In this document: one piece after another, positions 53,119-62,330 of the stretch
How positions within the stretch are numbered: position 1 is the first letter of the stretch
Layout: every line of letters starts with the position of its first letter
Assembly (NCBI GenBank): GCA_944327255.1
Contig: CALVHA010000001.1
Span: 1 to 64,000, forward strand
Reading direction: 5' to 3'
Length of the DNA: 64,000 nucleotides
Origin: Candidatus Gastranaerophilales bacterium
GTDB lineage: Bacteria > Cyanobacteriota > Vampirovibrionia > Gastranaerophilales > Gastranaerophilaceae
Notes under the pieces: model-generated
Told to the model about the DNA's origin: nothing
The model's input: the letters and a program-made list of their open reading frames with translations, nothing else
Database searches by the model: none
Made by a program: the position numbers and the translations under genes

Positions 53119-53614
53119 TATAAATATTTTTAGTGAAAATATTTATGCAGCCTGGGAATTAGATGAAAAAGAGTTTTTAAATATAGCAAAAAAAATTCTT
53201 AAATTTTATCTACAGCAGCCCGAAGTTACTGAGAATTGTTGTCTTAACGGTTATGAGTATGATACGATTTCTTTTGATTTTCTATACTGCGACAGCGTAA
53301 AAACACATAAAATTAACAGAGAATATAGAAATAAAGATTATCCCGCAGACATTATAACTTTTGCAATTTTTGCAGATACGGATAAGGAAGAGAGATTTAT
53401 TTTTGATGGGGAAATTAATCTTGGAGAGGTCATAATAGCTCTGGATAAAGTTAGTGAAGAAGCCCAAAATAAAAATTCAACACAAGAACACGAACTTGCA
53501 TTTTTAATCAGTCATGGGATTTTGCATCTGCTCGGATTTGACCACCAGACAGAAGAAGACTATAATTTTATTATAGAGTTACAAAATAAAGCACTAAAGG
53601 CTGTTGGAGTATGA
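53111..53614 (+). CDS. ybeY: Endoribonuclease YbeY
   Basis: A 167-aa rRNA-maturation and quality-control nuclease with the zinc motif HGILHLLGFDHQTEED (three His) and conserved EYRNKDYPADIITFA. Start: ATG at 53111 behind CGGAGG; 22 earlier in-frame codons lie inside pgpH and lack a ribosome site. It overlaps dgkA by four bases (ATGA). Confidence 0.95.
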   Translation: MANINIFSENIYAAWELDEKEFLNIAKKILKFYLQQPEVTENCCLNGYEYDTISFDFLYCDSVKTHKINREYRNKDYPADIITFAIFADTDKEERFIFDGEINLGEVIIALDKVSEEAQNKNSTQEHELAFLISHGILHLLGFDHQTEEDYNFIIELQNKALKAVGV

Positions 53615-53991
53615 GTAAATTTAAAACACAGGGTTTTAGCAAGACATTTAAAAATGCACGAAAAGGATTAAGAATAGTTTTAAAAAGTGAAAGAAATATA
53701 AGAATTCACTTTATGGCTGCGACTTTGATTTTACTCTTCGGAGTCGTTCTGGGACTTGGAGTTGAGAAGTTATGTATTCTTCTTTTGACTATCGGTCTTG
53801 TTGTTGTTACAGAGATGTTGAATTCAGCAATAGAATTTTCGCTTGATGCAGTATTTCATAACAGATACTCAACTTTAGTAGGAATGGCAAAAGATATATC
53901 TGCTGGAGCTGTTATGTTTGCTACTTTCATTGCTATTATTGTTGGATTAATAGTTTTTGTCCCTGCGATTATGCAATATTTCGGAACTTAA
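53611..53991 (+). CDS. dgkA: Diacylglycerol/undecaprenol kinase
   Basis: A 126-aa trimeric membrane kinase of the DgkA family: amphipathic N-terminus (FKNARKGLRIVLKSERNIRIH), then three helices, with TEMLNSAIEFSLDAV as the catalytic signature (ExxNTAIE type) and KDISAGAVMFATFIA. In bacteria lacking E. coli-type MDO turnover it often recycles undecaprenol. Last gene of pgpH-ybeY-dgkA. Confidence 0.94.
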   Translation: MSKFKTQGFSKTFKNARKGLRIVLKSERNIRIHFMAATLILLFGVVLGLGVEKLCILLLTIGLVVVTEMLNSAIEFSLDAVFHNRYSTLVGMAKDISAGAVMFATFIAIIVGLIVFVPAIMQYFGT

Positions 53992-53996
53992 CATAC

Positions 53997-54025
53997 AAAA
54001 AGGCTTTGAATGAAAATTCAAAGCC
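53997..54025. terminator. Terminator between dgkA and the convergent small gene
   Basis: GGCTTTGAAT / ATTCAAAGCC stem with GAAA loop; T run on the minus strand, T-poorer on the plus strand. Confidence 0.8.
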
Positions 54026-54052
54026 ACACCTTTTACATATTGAAATGAGCCG

Positions 54053-54256
54053 TTAGTTGTTACTTAAAACAAGTCTGAATGTTGCAAGATTTTTGATTGC
54101 CAGCATAGCATGTTTGTTGTGCTGCTCTTCAGAAATATTGAAGATACGAATAATTCTTTGAATTTCTTCCAAATCCTTTCTGTTTCTGATTTTATAAACA
54201 TTACAGATTGGATCTGCTACTACTGACATCATTGTGTTTAATTCTTGTTCTTTCAT
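54053..54256 (-). CDS. Small helical protein (67 aa), unknown function
   Basis: A 67-aa protein beginning MKEQELNTMMSVVADPICNV, then a helix-turn-helix-like amphipathic region (RNRKDLEEIQRIIRIFNISE). GAGGAAG is seven bases before ATG, and a terminator follows, which supports a real gene. The 145-base gap to the next gene is AT-rich. No family recognised. Confidence 0.65.
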   Translation of the reverse strand: MKEQELNTMMSVVADPICNVYKIRNRKDLEEIQRIIRIFNISEEQHNKHAMLAIKNLATFRLVLSNN

Positions 54257-54401
54257 ATCGACTTCCTCATTTCCTTATATTTAAATAAAGTATTTTTTTA
54301 TTTAAAAATTGCTTTTTTTATAAAAAAATACTTTACAAATTTTAACAAAATTTGTGGCAATTTTAGGAAATTACATGTTTTAATATAAAAGTAGGGAAAA
54401 T

Positions 54402-57227
54402 ATGTCAGATCTAATAAACAGTGTACAGTATAATAACAAAATACAAGGCATTAGCAGCTCTATTCCACCACAAAAAATGCCTGAAGAGGTTAGACAAATA
54501 AGTTCAGGTTACAATAAACAGGTAAGCGAGCTTCAGCCTGCAATTAACCATGCATTTGTTAAGACACCAATGCCTTACGTAAAAACAGGAGAAATTCTGC
54601 TTCCATTTGATTTAAAGGCAGAATGTTTCAAACTTGCGAGCGGACAAAGAGTCGTGATTCTCCCCAAAGAGGGTGAAACTGTTTTGAAAACCTATGTTAA
54701 TACAGGTTCTATGAACGAGACGGATAATATCCGCGGAATAAGCCATTATATTGAACATAATTTGTTTAATGGCTCAAACGGATTAGAGGCAGGTGAATTC
54801 TTTAAAACAACAGACAGAATGGGAGCAGAAACAAATGCAAGTACAGGACTTGCAGAAACAAACTATTATATTGCATCTCACTTATTAAATGACGACGATT
54901 TGGAGAGCAAAATACGAATTCATGCTTCTATGCTTGAAAGTCCACGATTTGCAATAGACATGCTCGAAAAAGAAAAAGGGATTGTTAATTCAGAGATCAA
55001 TATGATTACTTCAAATCCCGATAACATTGCTTACAATAGGACTTTGAAAAATTTATTTAATATACAAAGCTCCTCAAATGATGTTATTGCTGGTACGACT
55101 ACGAATATCACAAATCTCACCCGCAATGATGTCGTAAAATATTTTGATGAAAACTATTATCCTGCAAATATGGTGACGGTTATAACAGGTGAGGTTAAAC
55201 CAGAGGAAACAATGAAGCTTATTTCAAAGTACTTCTCATCAAATAAAAAACCTCCTGTAGAACGTCATTATGAAAAGTTAGAACCGCTGACAAGCACAAA
55301 ACGTGAAGATATTTTGTCTGATAAAACAGAAACGACTTTTGTAACAATGGGTTTTGCAGGACCTGAGAATAATAATGCTAAAGATAGAATTTATACAGAA
55401 GCGGCTTCCCGTTTAATGTTTGAGACAAGCAAAGCAAGCTCTGTTTTTGACAAACTTAATACGTATGTTTCTTCGACAAGCGAAAAAATGTCAATACGCC
55501 CTTCTGACAGAAGAGCAATAATGCTGACCTCCGATGTTAGCGAGGAAAATTCCGAAACACTCTTAAAGGCTGTATATTCACAAATAAGTAAATATCAAAA
55601 CAGTCTTCCATCTGATGACGAGATGAATATGATTAAACGAAAACTTAAGTCTGATTATGGAAGAATGTTTGAATATTCATCAGTTTTGAACAGTCGGATT
55701 GGTGAGGCTATGCTCGAAAATGCAATGTCATCAGTGACTGATTACAACAAAATTATTGATGATATGACTCCGCAGGATGTCACAAATGCAGCAAGAAAAT
55801 ACTTTGATCTAAAAAAAGTGGCAATAACAGTTCTCCATCCTGATAATACAAATGCGGAAAAAATTACGGCAAACTATGAAAATGCTAAGAATATAGCTTT
55901 TACCGGAACAGCAAAAAAAGAGGCGTTTAATATTGAAAATGTTAAACAGTATGATTTAGCTAATAATTTCAGGGTTGTAACACACGAGTCAAAATTCCCT
56001 TCTGCGGTCTTGTCTATTGATCTTGGGACAGAAGAACCAGTTAAGGCCAAAAATCCTGCGGCCTATTATGTTTTGAATGAGTTACTTTCACAGGGCTCAA
56101 TTAATATGAATAAAGACACTATTGAAGCATTTAAGGATAATAATAATCTGGAATTAAATTTTGTTGCGTCTCCAAATGGAATTGCAGTTCATTCCAGATT
56201 TGATACAGAAGATTCTGAAAAAGTAATTAATCTTACGAAAGATGTTCTTCAAAAACCAAGATTGTTACCTGATGAATTTGATAAGGTAAAAAACAATCTC
56301 AAAGATGACTTGCTTCGTGCTGAAAAAAGCCCTTATGACAAATTAGCACCGGCCTTATTTAAAGGAATTTATTTTACAAATAATGAAATTTTAAATGGGA
56401 TAGAAACTCTCACTCTTGATGATGTTAAACAGCTTTATTCGGATATAATTAAAAATTCACAGGCAGATGCTGTTATTTCCGCACCTTTTAAAGAGAATCA
56501 AGATTTAAAAGATAAAATATTTACGCAATTAAGTTCGTTTAAGAAAGTTAAACCATTCAACTATTCAAGATACGATAACTTTACGCCACAAACAGAAACG
56601 AAAGTATTTACTGAAGAGTGGAATAAAAGCCAGGCAAAAATTATTATGGCATATAAGTTTAAAGATGCCGGGAATTTAAAAGACGAAGTTACCACAGAAC
56701 TTCTCAACACAATTCTCGGCGGAGGCCCAACTTCAAGGTTATTTAATGACTTGAGAGAACAACAAAAACTGGCTTATTCTGTACGATCTACTCTTGAAAA
56801 CAACGGAAATACTGCTGCCATTGAACTTATTATCGGAACAACTACCGACGACAAAGATACAGGAGAGATAAGTTATGATAATCTGCAAAAGGCCATAAAC
56901 GGGTTTAAATCACACGTTGAAAAGTTAAAATCGGAAAGGGTTAGTCCGGAAGAACTTGAGAGTGCAAAACTATCACTAAAAACATTAATACTCTCATCCT
57001 GCGAAGCTACAAACGGGGAAAATGGGTCTATTGCATCTGGATTAGAGTCATATTATGGAGTCAGTAGAGAAAACCAATATTTGGCTATGATTGATAAGAT
57101 TACAATTGAAGATATTTATAATGCTGCACAGAATATTTTTGGAGGAAAACCTTTATACTCAATTGCCGCAACGAAAGATACATTAAAATTCAATGAAGAG
57201 TATTTAAATAGTTTATCCAAATCGTGA
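54402..57227 (+). CDS. M16-family peptidase without signal peptide
   Basis: A 941-aa two-domain M16 protein. The N-terminal 70 residues are a polar extension (LINSVQYNNKIQGISSSIPP) rather than a signal peptide. The zinc site is HYIEH in GISHYIEHNLFNGS with the distal glutamate in GIVNSEINMITSNP. The second domain (NNFRVVTHESKFPSAVLSID; GGGPTSRLFNDLREQQKLAY) lacks HxxEH. It resembles the secreted paralogue at 29134 but is predicted cytosolic or exported by another route. AGGGAAA before ATG. The EF-hand protein follows 109 bases later with its own promoter. Confidence 0.9.
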   Translation: MSDLINSVQYNNKIQGISSSIPPQKMPEEVRQISSGYNKQVSELQPAINHAFVKTPMPYVKTGEILLPFDLKAECFKLASGQRVVILPKEGETVLKTYVNTGSMNETDNIRGISHYIEHNLFNGSNGLEAGEFFKTTDRMGAETNASTGLAETNYYIASHLLNDDDLESKIRIHASMLESPRFAIDMLEKEKGIVNSEINMITSNPDNIAYNRTLKNLFNIQSSSNDVIAGTTTNITNLTRNDVVKYFDENYYPANMVTVITGEVKPEETMKLISKYFSSNKKPPVERHYEKLEPLTSTKREDILSDKTETTFVTMGFAGPENNNAKDRIYTEAASRLMFETSKASSVFDKLNTYVSSTSEKMSIRPSDRRAIMLTSDVSEENSETLLKAVYSQISKYQNSLPSDDEMNMIKRKLKSDYGRMFEYSSVLNSRIGEAMLENAMSSVTDYNKIIDDMTPQDVTNAARKYFDLKKVAITVLHPDNTNAEKITANYENAKNIAFTGTAKKEAFNIENVKQYDLANNFRVVTHESKFPSAVLSIDLGTEEPVKAKNPAAYYVLNELLSQGSINMNKDTIEAFKDNNNLELNFVASPNGIAVHSRFDTEDSEKVINLTKDVLQKPRLLPDEFDKVKNNLKDDLLRAEKSPYDKLAPALFKGIYFTNNEILNGIETLTLDDVKQLYSDIIKNSQADAVISAPFKENQDLKDKIFTQLSSFKKVKPFNYSRYDNFTPQTETKVFTEEWNKSQAKIIMAYKFKDAGNLKDEVTTELLNTILGGGPTSRLFNDLREQQKLAYSVRSTLENNGNTAAIELIIGTTTDDKDTGEISYDNLQKAINGFKSHVEKLKSERVSPEELESAKLSLKTLILSSCEATNGENGSIASGLESYYGVSRENQYLAMIDKITIEDIYNAAQNIFGGKPLYSIAATKDTLKFNEEYLNSLSKS

Positions 57228-57275
57228 TTTCAAAAATTGCTTTAAGCAGCCATTGTTGTATTTTGGGCCGAAGGC

Positions 57276-57303
57276 TTGACATTTTCTAAAAAAACATTAA
57301 AAT
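57276..57303 (+). promoter_or_regulatory. Promoter of the EF-hand protein gene
   Basis: TTGACA, 16-base spacer, TAAAAT; leader of about 27 bases containing GAGAGGG. Confidence 0.75.
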
Positions 57304-57336
57304 AGAAACGGATAACATTAACGAGAGGGTTATATT

Positions 57337-57894
57337 ATGGCTAATTCAAGCGGTAGTTCTTTACTGGCAGGTATTTATGCAGGGTTAACAAACACCTATT
57401 CTTACCTGGCTTCAACAAATCCAAACGGTGTTACTTTAGACAGCATAAATGAAGCTCGTACGGATGCGACAAAAATAAATTTAGTTAACCAAAGTTTTGC
57501 TTCGTATCTGCAAACTAATTTTAATAATATTGATAAAGACGGTGACGGAATTATCAGCTCTGCTGAAATGACAAATCTTACTAATCAAATGTCCACACAA
57601 GGGCTAACGAAAGCAGAGTTAACACAGCTTTACGCATCTGGTACAAGTGGACTTTCTACAAGTACTATGGAAAATATTATGAATCATTTTGACGAAATGG
57701 ATACAAACCATGACGGAAGAATTACAAGTGCGGAAATTTCTGCTTACAGTGTAGACGCTTCTAAACAGAAAAAACAGGATGAAATGAGGCTTCAGGCGGC
57801 TTCTAATATGTCAGTTTTCTATGGAAGCGAAGACTCTTCCACTGATACTTATAGTATTTTGAGTTATAAATACAAAGATGCAACAGATTCTTAA
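57337..57894 (+). CDS. EF-hand calcium-binding protein
   Basis: A 185-aa protein with two canonical 12-residue EF loops, DKDGDGIISSAE and DTNHDGRITSAE, each ending in the bidentate Glu. The rest is Ser/Thr/Asn-rich and helical; no signal peptide. A calcium sensor or buffer, or an exported surface protein by an unknown route. Strong promoter and terminator make it a single-gene unit. Confidence 0.87.
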   Translation: MANSSGSSLLAGIYAGLTNTYSYLASTNPNGVTLDSINEARTDATKINLVNQSFASYLQTNFNNIDKDGDGIISSAEMTNLTNQMSTQGLTKAELTQLYASGTSGLSTSTMENIMNHFDEMDTNHDGRITSAEISAYSVDASKQKKQDEMRLQAASNMSVFYGSEDSSTDTYSILSYKYKDATDS

Positions 57895-57945
57895 CAAAAA
57901 CATATTCTTAGTGAAGCGCATCTGCGCTGAAAAAGGGAAGTTTCT

Positions 57946-57982
57946 ATACGGGACACATTATTCATGTGTTCCGTATTTATTT
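57946..57982 (+). terminator. Terminator of the EF-hand gene
   Basis: A 13-bp stem (ATACGGGACACAT / ATGTGTTCCGTAT, one G-U pair) with loop TATTC, then TTATTT. A smaller AGCGCA / TGCGCT inverted repeat lies upstream at 57915-57928. Confidence 0.75.
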
Positions 57983-58019
57983 AAATACACCCATTACTGT
58001 AGTTTTTTGTCCGCGTTTG

Positions 58020-58028
58020 TGTTATAAT
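58020..58028 (+). promoter_or_regulatory. Extended -10 promoter of clpP
   Basis: TGT-TATAAT; predicted start about 58035, leader about 17 bases including AGGAGAG. Confidence 0.6.
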
Positions 58029-58051
58029 AATTTCATAATTAGGAGAGAAAA

Positions 58052-58666
58052 ATGGATCAGGAAACTTATATGAAAATTATGGGCTATGTCCCGACTGTTA
58101 TTGAAAATTCTTCAAGAGGTGAACGCTCTTTTGATATCTTTTCAAGACTTTTAAGAGAAAGAATTATTTTCTTGGGAACGGAAATAGATGATGAAGTTGC
58201 TAATTCCGTTGTTGCCCAACTTTTACTTCTGGATAGCGAAAACAGCGAAAAAGATATTATGCTTTATATAAACAGTCCTGGAGGAGTTATTACTGCCGGC
58301 ATGGCAATTTATGATACTATGAACCTTATTAAATCTGACGTATGCACAATATGTCTTGGGGAAGCAGCTTCTATGGGAGCATTTCTACTCTCTTCGGGGG
58401 CTAAGGGTAAAAGAATGGCTTTACCTGGTGCAAGAATTATGATCCACCAGCCTCTTGGAGGTGCTAAAGGGCAAGCTACCGACATTGAAATTGAAGCTAA
58501 AGAAATTTTGAGAATGAAGGATATGCTTATTTCTATTATGGCGGAAAATTCAGGACAGCCTTATGATAAAGTAAAAGAGGACTGCGAACGAGACCACTAT
58601 CTGTCTGCGCAAGAAGCTAAAGATTATGGGCTGATTGATAAAGTTGTTGTTAAAAGTGGTAGTTAA
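58052..58666 (+). CDS. clpP: ATP-dependent Clp protease proteolytic subunit
   Basis: A 204-aa serine protease with Ser107 in [11 protein letters not shown] and His132 in [11 protein letters not shown]; the segments [20 protein letters not shown] and [20 protein letters not shown] are typical. The residue before the AASMG turn is Glu, where Gln, Met or Leu is common. AGGAGAG before ATG. No clpX adjoins. Confidence 0.96.
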   Translation: MDQETYMKIMGYVPTVIENSSRGERSFDIFSRLLRERIIFLGTEIDDEVANSVVAQLLLLDSENSEKDIMLYINSPGGVITAGMAIYDTMNLIKSDVCTICLGEAASMGAFLLSSGAKGKRMALPGARIMIHQPLGGAKGQATDIEIEAKEILRMKDMLISIMAENSGQPYDKVKEDCERDHYLSAQEAKDYGLIDKVVVKSGS

Positions 58667-58697
58667 AAAAAGAGAGGATTAAATCCTCTCTTTTTTT
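58665..58697. terminator. Bidirectional terminator between clpP and pepA
   Basis: AGAGAGGAT / ATCCTCTCT with a 3-base loop, A run on one side and T run on the other. Confidence 0.9.
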
Positions 58698-58703
58698 ATT
58701 ATT

Positions 58704-60098
58704 TTATTTCAAATAATTTAGCAATGTTCTTACACCTACACCAGTTGCTCCAGAAATGAACTCACTCTGAGGCTTTTCAAGAAATGCAGTACCTGCAATA
58801 TCTATATGACACCATTTTACGCCTGATACAAATTCTTGTAAAAATACTCCGGCGGCTGAAGCTCCTCCGTTTCGCGAACCTGTATTTTTCATATCCGCTA
58901 TATCAGATTTTAAGCTATTCATATATTCTGGATACATAGGAAGTTCCCAGAATTTTTCACCACTTTCTTTTGCCGTATGGATTAAGCGTGAAATCATATC
59001 TTCATCATTTCCCATAATTCCTGATGCTACTGTTCCAAGTGCTACCATACAAGCTCCAGTTAATGTCGCAATATCAATTACTTCATCAACTCCAAGCTCT
59101 GAGGCATAACAAAGCGCATCTGCAAGCGTCAATCTGCCTTCTGCGTCTGTATTATCGACTTCAATAGTTTTTCCGTTTTTAGCAGTCAAAATATCACCCG
59201 GCTTATATGCATTATTACCCGGCATATTTTCACAAGCTGCTATTATCCCGTGAACTTCTATTTCAGGTTTAAGTTTTGCAATTGCACTCATTACACCAAG
59301 AACACAGGCTGCACCAGACATATCATCTCTCATTGTAAGCATTGATGCTGGAGGCTTTAAGTCCATTCCACCACTGTCAAAGCACAAACCTTTTCCGATA
59401 ATTGCAATTTTTTTCTTAGGGGTTATACCGCTATACTTCATATGTATAAATTTAGGAGGTTGAATACTTCCCTTTGCAACTGCTAGGTAGGCCCCCATTC
59501 CCATTCTCTCGATTTCATCCTTATCGTAAATCTCTGTAGTAATTCCTTCGAGGCTTTTTGCGACTTCAGCAAGTTTAGCAGGTGTTGCGTAAGCAGCTGG
59601 TTCATTGGCCAAATCCCTAGTAACTTTCATCGCCTCACCAAAGATAATTCCTTCATTAACTGCCGCTTCCGAAAATTTACCAAAAGTAATTTTTTCAACT
59701 CTTGTTACTTTTTCTGTTTTATACTTGTCAAAAGCATAATCTGCAATCAATGCCCCGATTGCAGCGGATTTACCATAATCACACATTACATCAAAGTCAA
59801 AGCAGGCTTCTTTTGCATGGATTTGTTGTAACTTTTTTATGGCTTTTGCAACAGCTGATGTCATTTTATTCGCATCAAATTCGTCTTTCTTACCAAAGCC
59901 CACAATCAATATTTTATCTGCAGGGATCTTGCCTAAAGTATGTAGTAAGTATGTCTGACCAAATTTCCCTTCAAAATTATCTTTTTCTACCGCATAGGTA
60001 TTTGCAAGTTCACATGAGGTTTTTTCCCCTTCAAACTTGTTAATAACTAGGACTTCAGTCTTTTGATCTTTTACGTCCGTTAAAACTTTAATATCCAT
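58704..60098 (-). CDS. pepA: Leucyl aminopeptidase (M17)
   Basis: A 464-aa cytosolic dimetal aminopeptidase. Metal and catalytic residues lie in IGKGLCFDSGGMDLKP (Lys, Asp), MRDDMSGAACVLG, and NTDAEGRLTLADAL (Asp, Glu, Arg). The C-terminal region with GGASAAGVFLQEFV and WCHIDIAGTAF is typical. Start: ATG at 60098, nine bases after AAGGAG; an ATG three codons earlier directly abuts that site. Convergent with clpP. Confidence 0.96.
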   Translation of the reverse strand: MDIKVLTDVKDQKTEVLVINKFEGEKTSCELANTYAVEKDNFEGKFGQTYLLHTLGKIPADKILIVGFGKKDEFDANKMTSAVAKAIKKLQQIHAKEACFDFDVMCDYGKSAAIGALIADYAFDKYKTEKVTRVEKITFGKFSEAAVNEGIIFGEAMKVTRDLANEPAAYATPAKLAEVAKSLEGITTEIYDKDEIERMGMGAYLAVAKGSIQPPKFIHMKYSGITPKKKIAIIGKGLCFDSGGMDLKPPASMLTMRDDMSGAACVLGVMSAIAKLKPEIEVHGIIAACENMPGNNAYKPGDILTAKNGKTIEVDNTDAEGRLTLADALCYASELGVDEVIDIATLTGACMVALGTVASGIMGNDEDMISRLIHTAKESGEKFWELPMYPEYMNSLKSDIADMKNTGSRNGGASAAGVFLQEFVSGVKWCHIDIAGTAFLEKPQSEFISGATGVGVRTLLNYLK

Positions 60099-60153
60099 AA
60101 AAAACATCTCCTTCTTTCAAGCTGATTATAGCACTTTCAGAAGGCATTGTAAA

Positions 60154-60705
60154 TCACTTTCTTAGACTGAATTTGCACCCACAGTAATTTTGACGGTATA
60201 ATTCAAGCTCTTTTGATATTTTGTTTGTTTTTAGAAATCCGTCTTTTTTTTTGAAATCAATATCTATATAATTAAGTTCATATTCTTGAGCTATTGCATT
60301 TCCTATTAAGGAAAGTTTTTTGAAATTCTTATGAGGGCTTATCACTATCGAAGTTGTAAAATTTTTTATACTCAGTTTTTTACACAATTCAGCAGTTCTT
60401 ATTAATCTAAGTTCAAAACACTTATCGCATCGAGCACCTTTTTCAGGCTCATTTTCAAATCCTTTAACAAAATCGTAAAATTCTTCAGGAGAATATTCCG
60501 CCTCAATAAGTTCTACCCCAAAGTGACGACATAGAACCTGTTCGGCCATAAGGCGTTTTTGATATTCCTCTTCAGGATAAATATTCGGATTATAAAAATA
60601 TACTGTAACTGAATACCCCATATCTTGTAATGAAGATATGGGATATCCTGAACAAATTCCACAACAAGCGTGAAGTATTATTTTATCTTCTTGTTGCACC
60701 TGCAT
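60154..60705 (-). CDS. queH: Epoxyqueuosine reductase QueH
   Basis: A 183-aa DUF208 protein that reduces epoxyqueuosine to queuosine in tRNA. Cysteines for the Fe-S and metal sites are in LHACCGICSG, ARCDKCFELRL and NYCGCKFSLRK. It replaces QueG in many anaerobes. It overlaps the end of the VKOR-fusion gene by 23 bases; the ATG at 60705 has only GAGG very close upstream, so the GTG at 60699 is an alternative start. Confidence 0.93.
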   Translation of the reverse strand: MQVQQEDKIILHACCGICSGYPISSLQDMGYSVTVYFYNPNIYPEEEYQKRLMAEQVLCRHFGVELIEAEYSPEEFYDFVKGFENEPEKGARCDKCFELRLIRTAELCKKLSIKNFTTSIVISPHKNFKKLSLIGNAIAQEYELNYIDIDFKKKDGFLKTNKISKELELYRQNYCGCKFSLRK

Positions 60706-61894
60706 CCTCTAATATTTCTATTAACTTGCTGTAAGGTTTTATGCCGACAAAAACTTCATTCCCGACCTTTGTCGCAGGGGTACCGTTAATACCCTGAGAT
60801 GCAGCCATCTCTATTTCCTTAGCAAGTTCATCTCTTATTTCTTTACTGTTCGCATCCTGTTTTAATTTTTCTGTATCAAGTTTTAAATCTTTTGCTATTT
60901 TGAGAATTTCTTCCTCTGATTGAGGATGCAATTCAAAGAATTTTGAATTAACAGCCCAGAATTTTCCTTGTTTTTCGGCAGCCATAGCATATCTTGCCAT
61001 TGTACAGGAACCATAGTGGAATGGGGCCTTTAAGAAAGGATTACATTCCGTATCCAAAGGGAGATTTTTATGTACAAATTTTACCCCTTTCAATTCCTTT
61101 GCCGCTTTATGAATCATAATATTATAAGCTTCACATATAGGACAATTAAAATCAGTATAAGTATATACAACAAGTTTTGCGTCTTCATCTCCTAGTATAT
61201 TTCCTGAAACAGCATATTTATTACCTTTTGCATTAACAAATTCGCCGAGTTCTTTTTGACGCTTAACCTGTGGTGTAAAAACATAGGAAGTTGTTGTATA
61301 GTATAGACCACATACTGCAAGAATCATAACAAGAACAAACGCAATCAAATAAGCTTTATTCTTTATTGCGTCAAAGAAATCACTAACACTGTCTTTAAAG
61401 GCCTTTACTATATGACCATTTTTATAATCCAATGCGGCAAGGCCAATCAATAAATTTATCACATAAGTTACCGCACATAATATACAAAGTTTATTTATTT
61501 CAAATAAACTAACAAAAAGCAAAGTCATTGAAATAGAAAATGCTATTATCCCGAGCATTGCTATATAAGAAAGTGGATTTTTAAATACTTCCATAAACTT
61601 GAATATTCTAAAATTAAATAACTTAAAATCTTTAAGTTTTTCAGCCCCAAGCATCAGGAATATAAATGAATAGAAAAATAGTCCCCAGTAAGCGAGAGGA
61701 ATTCCAAAAAATTGAGATTCGTTTGTTTTTGCAACTCCGTCGCAGTCGATAAATTCGTTAACCGAACAAAAACTTGGCAGAGCATATGGATTAAAATTTG
61801 CATCATAATAAATCAGGGCTAGTTTAATAGTTGTAACAAATCCGAGTAATGCAAGGATAAATATTGTAACTTTTTTTACATTTATCTTTTCCAT
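60683..61894 (-). CDS. VKOR-thioredoxin (DsbA-like) fusion protein
   Basis: A 403-aa membrane protein. The VKOR domain has about five helices with loop cysteines (SFCSVNEFIDCDG) and the active CILC. A C-terminal periplasmic thioredoxin-like domain carries CPIC (TDFNCPICEAYN) and the cis-Pro in GINGTPATKVG. Such fusions, known from cyanobacteria and some anaerobes, oxidise secreted proteins and pass electrons to quinone, replacing DsbB/DsbA. Start: ATG at 61894, ten bases after AAGGAG. It could act on the Cys-rich secreted proteins in this window. Confidence 0.92.
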   Translation of the reverse strand: MEKINVKKVTIFILALLGFVTTIKLALIYYDANFNPYALPSFCSVNEFIDCDGVAKTNESQFFGIPLAYWGLFFYSFIFLMLGAEKLKDFKLFNFRIFKFMEVFKNPLSYIAMLGIIAFSISMTLLFVSLFEINKLCILCAVTYVINLLIGLAALDYKNGHIVKAFKDSVSDFFDAIKNKAYLIAFVLVMILAVCGLYYTTTSYVFTPQVKRQKELGEFVNAKGNKYAVSGNILGDEDAKLVVYTYTDFNCPICEAYNIMIHKAAKELKGVKFVHKNLPLDTECNPFLKAPFHYGSCTMARYAMAAEKQGKFWAVNSKFFELHPQSEEEILKIAKDLKLDTEKLKQDANSKEIRDELAKEIEMAASQGINGTPATKVGNEVFVGIKPYSKLIEILEDAGATRR

Positions 61895-62231
61895 AAAAAT
61901 CTTTCTCCTTATTCCTGTAATTATTTTACATTCCCCGAAAGAATAAATCAATAGAGGAACGGGTTATTTCTACCGTTCTTTGGGATTTATATCGCAGTTT
62001 ACACTAAACAACATCTTAAATGTCACCACGAACTTGTTTCCTCTGCGGTCCAGAATAAATCTGATATTTATTTTCTGCTTTTTGTATAGTCACGTCTCCC
62101 GCTAATTAATACAAGGATGTGTCTTTTTTATGCCAACCGACTTAATTATTAATTCTAAACAACAAAAAAACGTGCTGCTATAACGAATATAACGAAATGT
62201 AAAGACTAATTTAAATAGGCTAAAACCCAGA

Positions 62232-62266
62232 TATAATCCCTAATAGGAGATAGGATAGGATAGGAG
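62232..62266 (+). promoter_or_regulatory. -10 box and ATAGG repeats in the leader of the 62331 gene
   Basis: TATAAT (62232-62237) is followed at 62243-62266 by four ATAGG units (one offset by AG), each resembling a Shine-Dalgarno, and then by TTTCCTCTTTCCT, which can pair with them. This leader lies about 65 bases before the true ribosome site (AAAGGAG at 62317). The rest of the 436-base gap (61895-62330) holds AACGAA repeats at about 62180-62200 and nothing else I can identify. Confidence 0.4.
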
Positions 62267-62330
62267 CAATTTCCTCTTTCCTGATAACTTTATTATGAAT
62301 GTAAGGGAAAAATCAAAGGAGAAAATTAAC

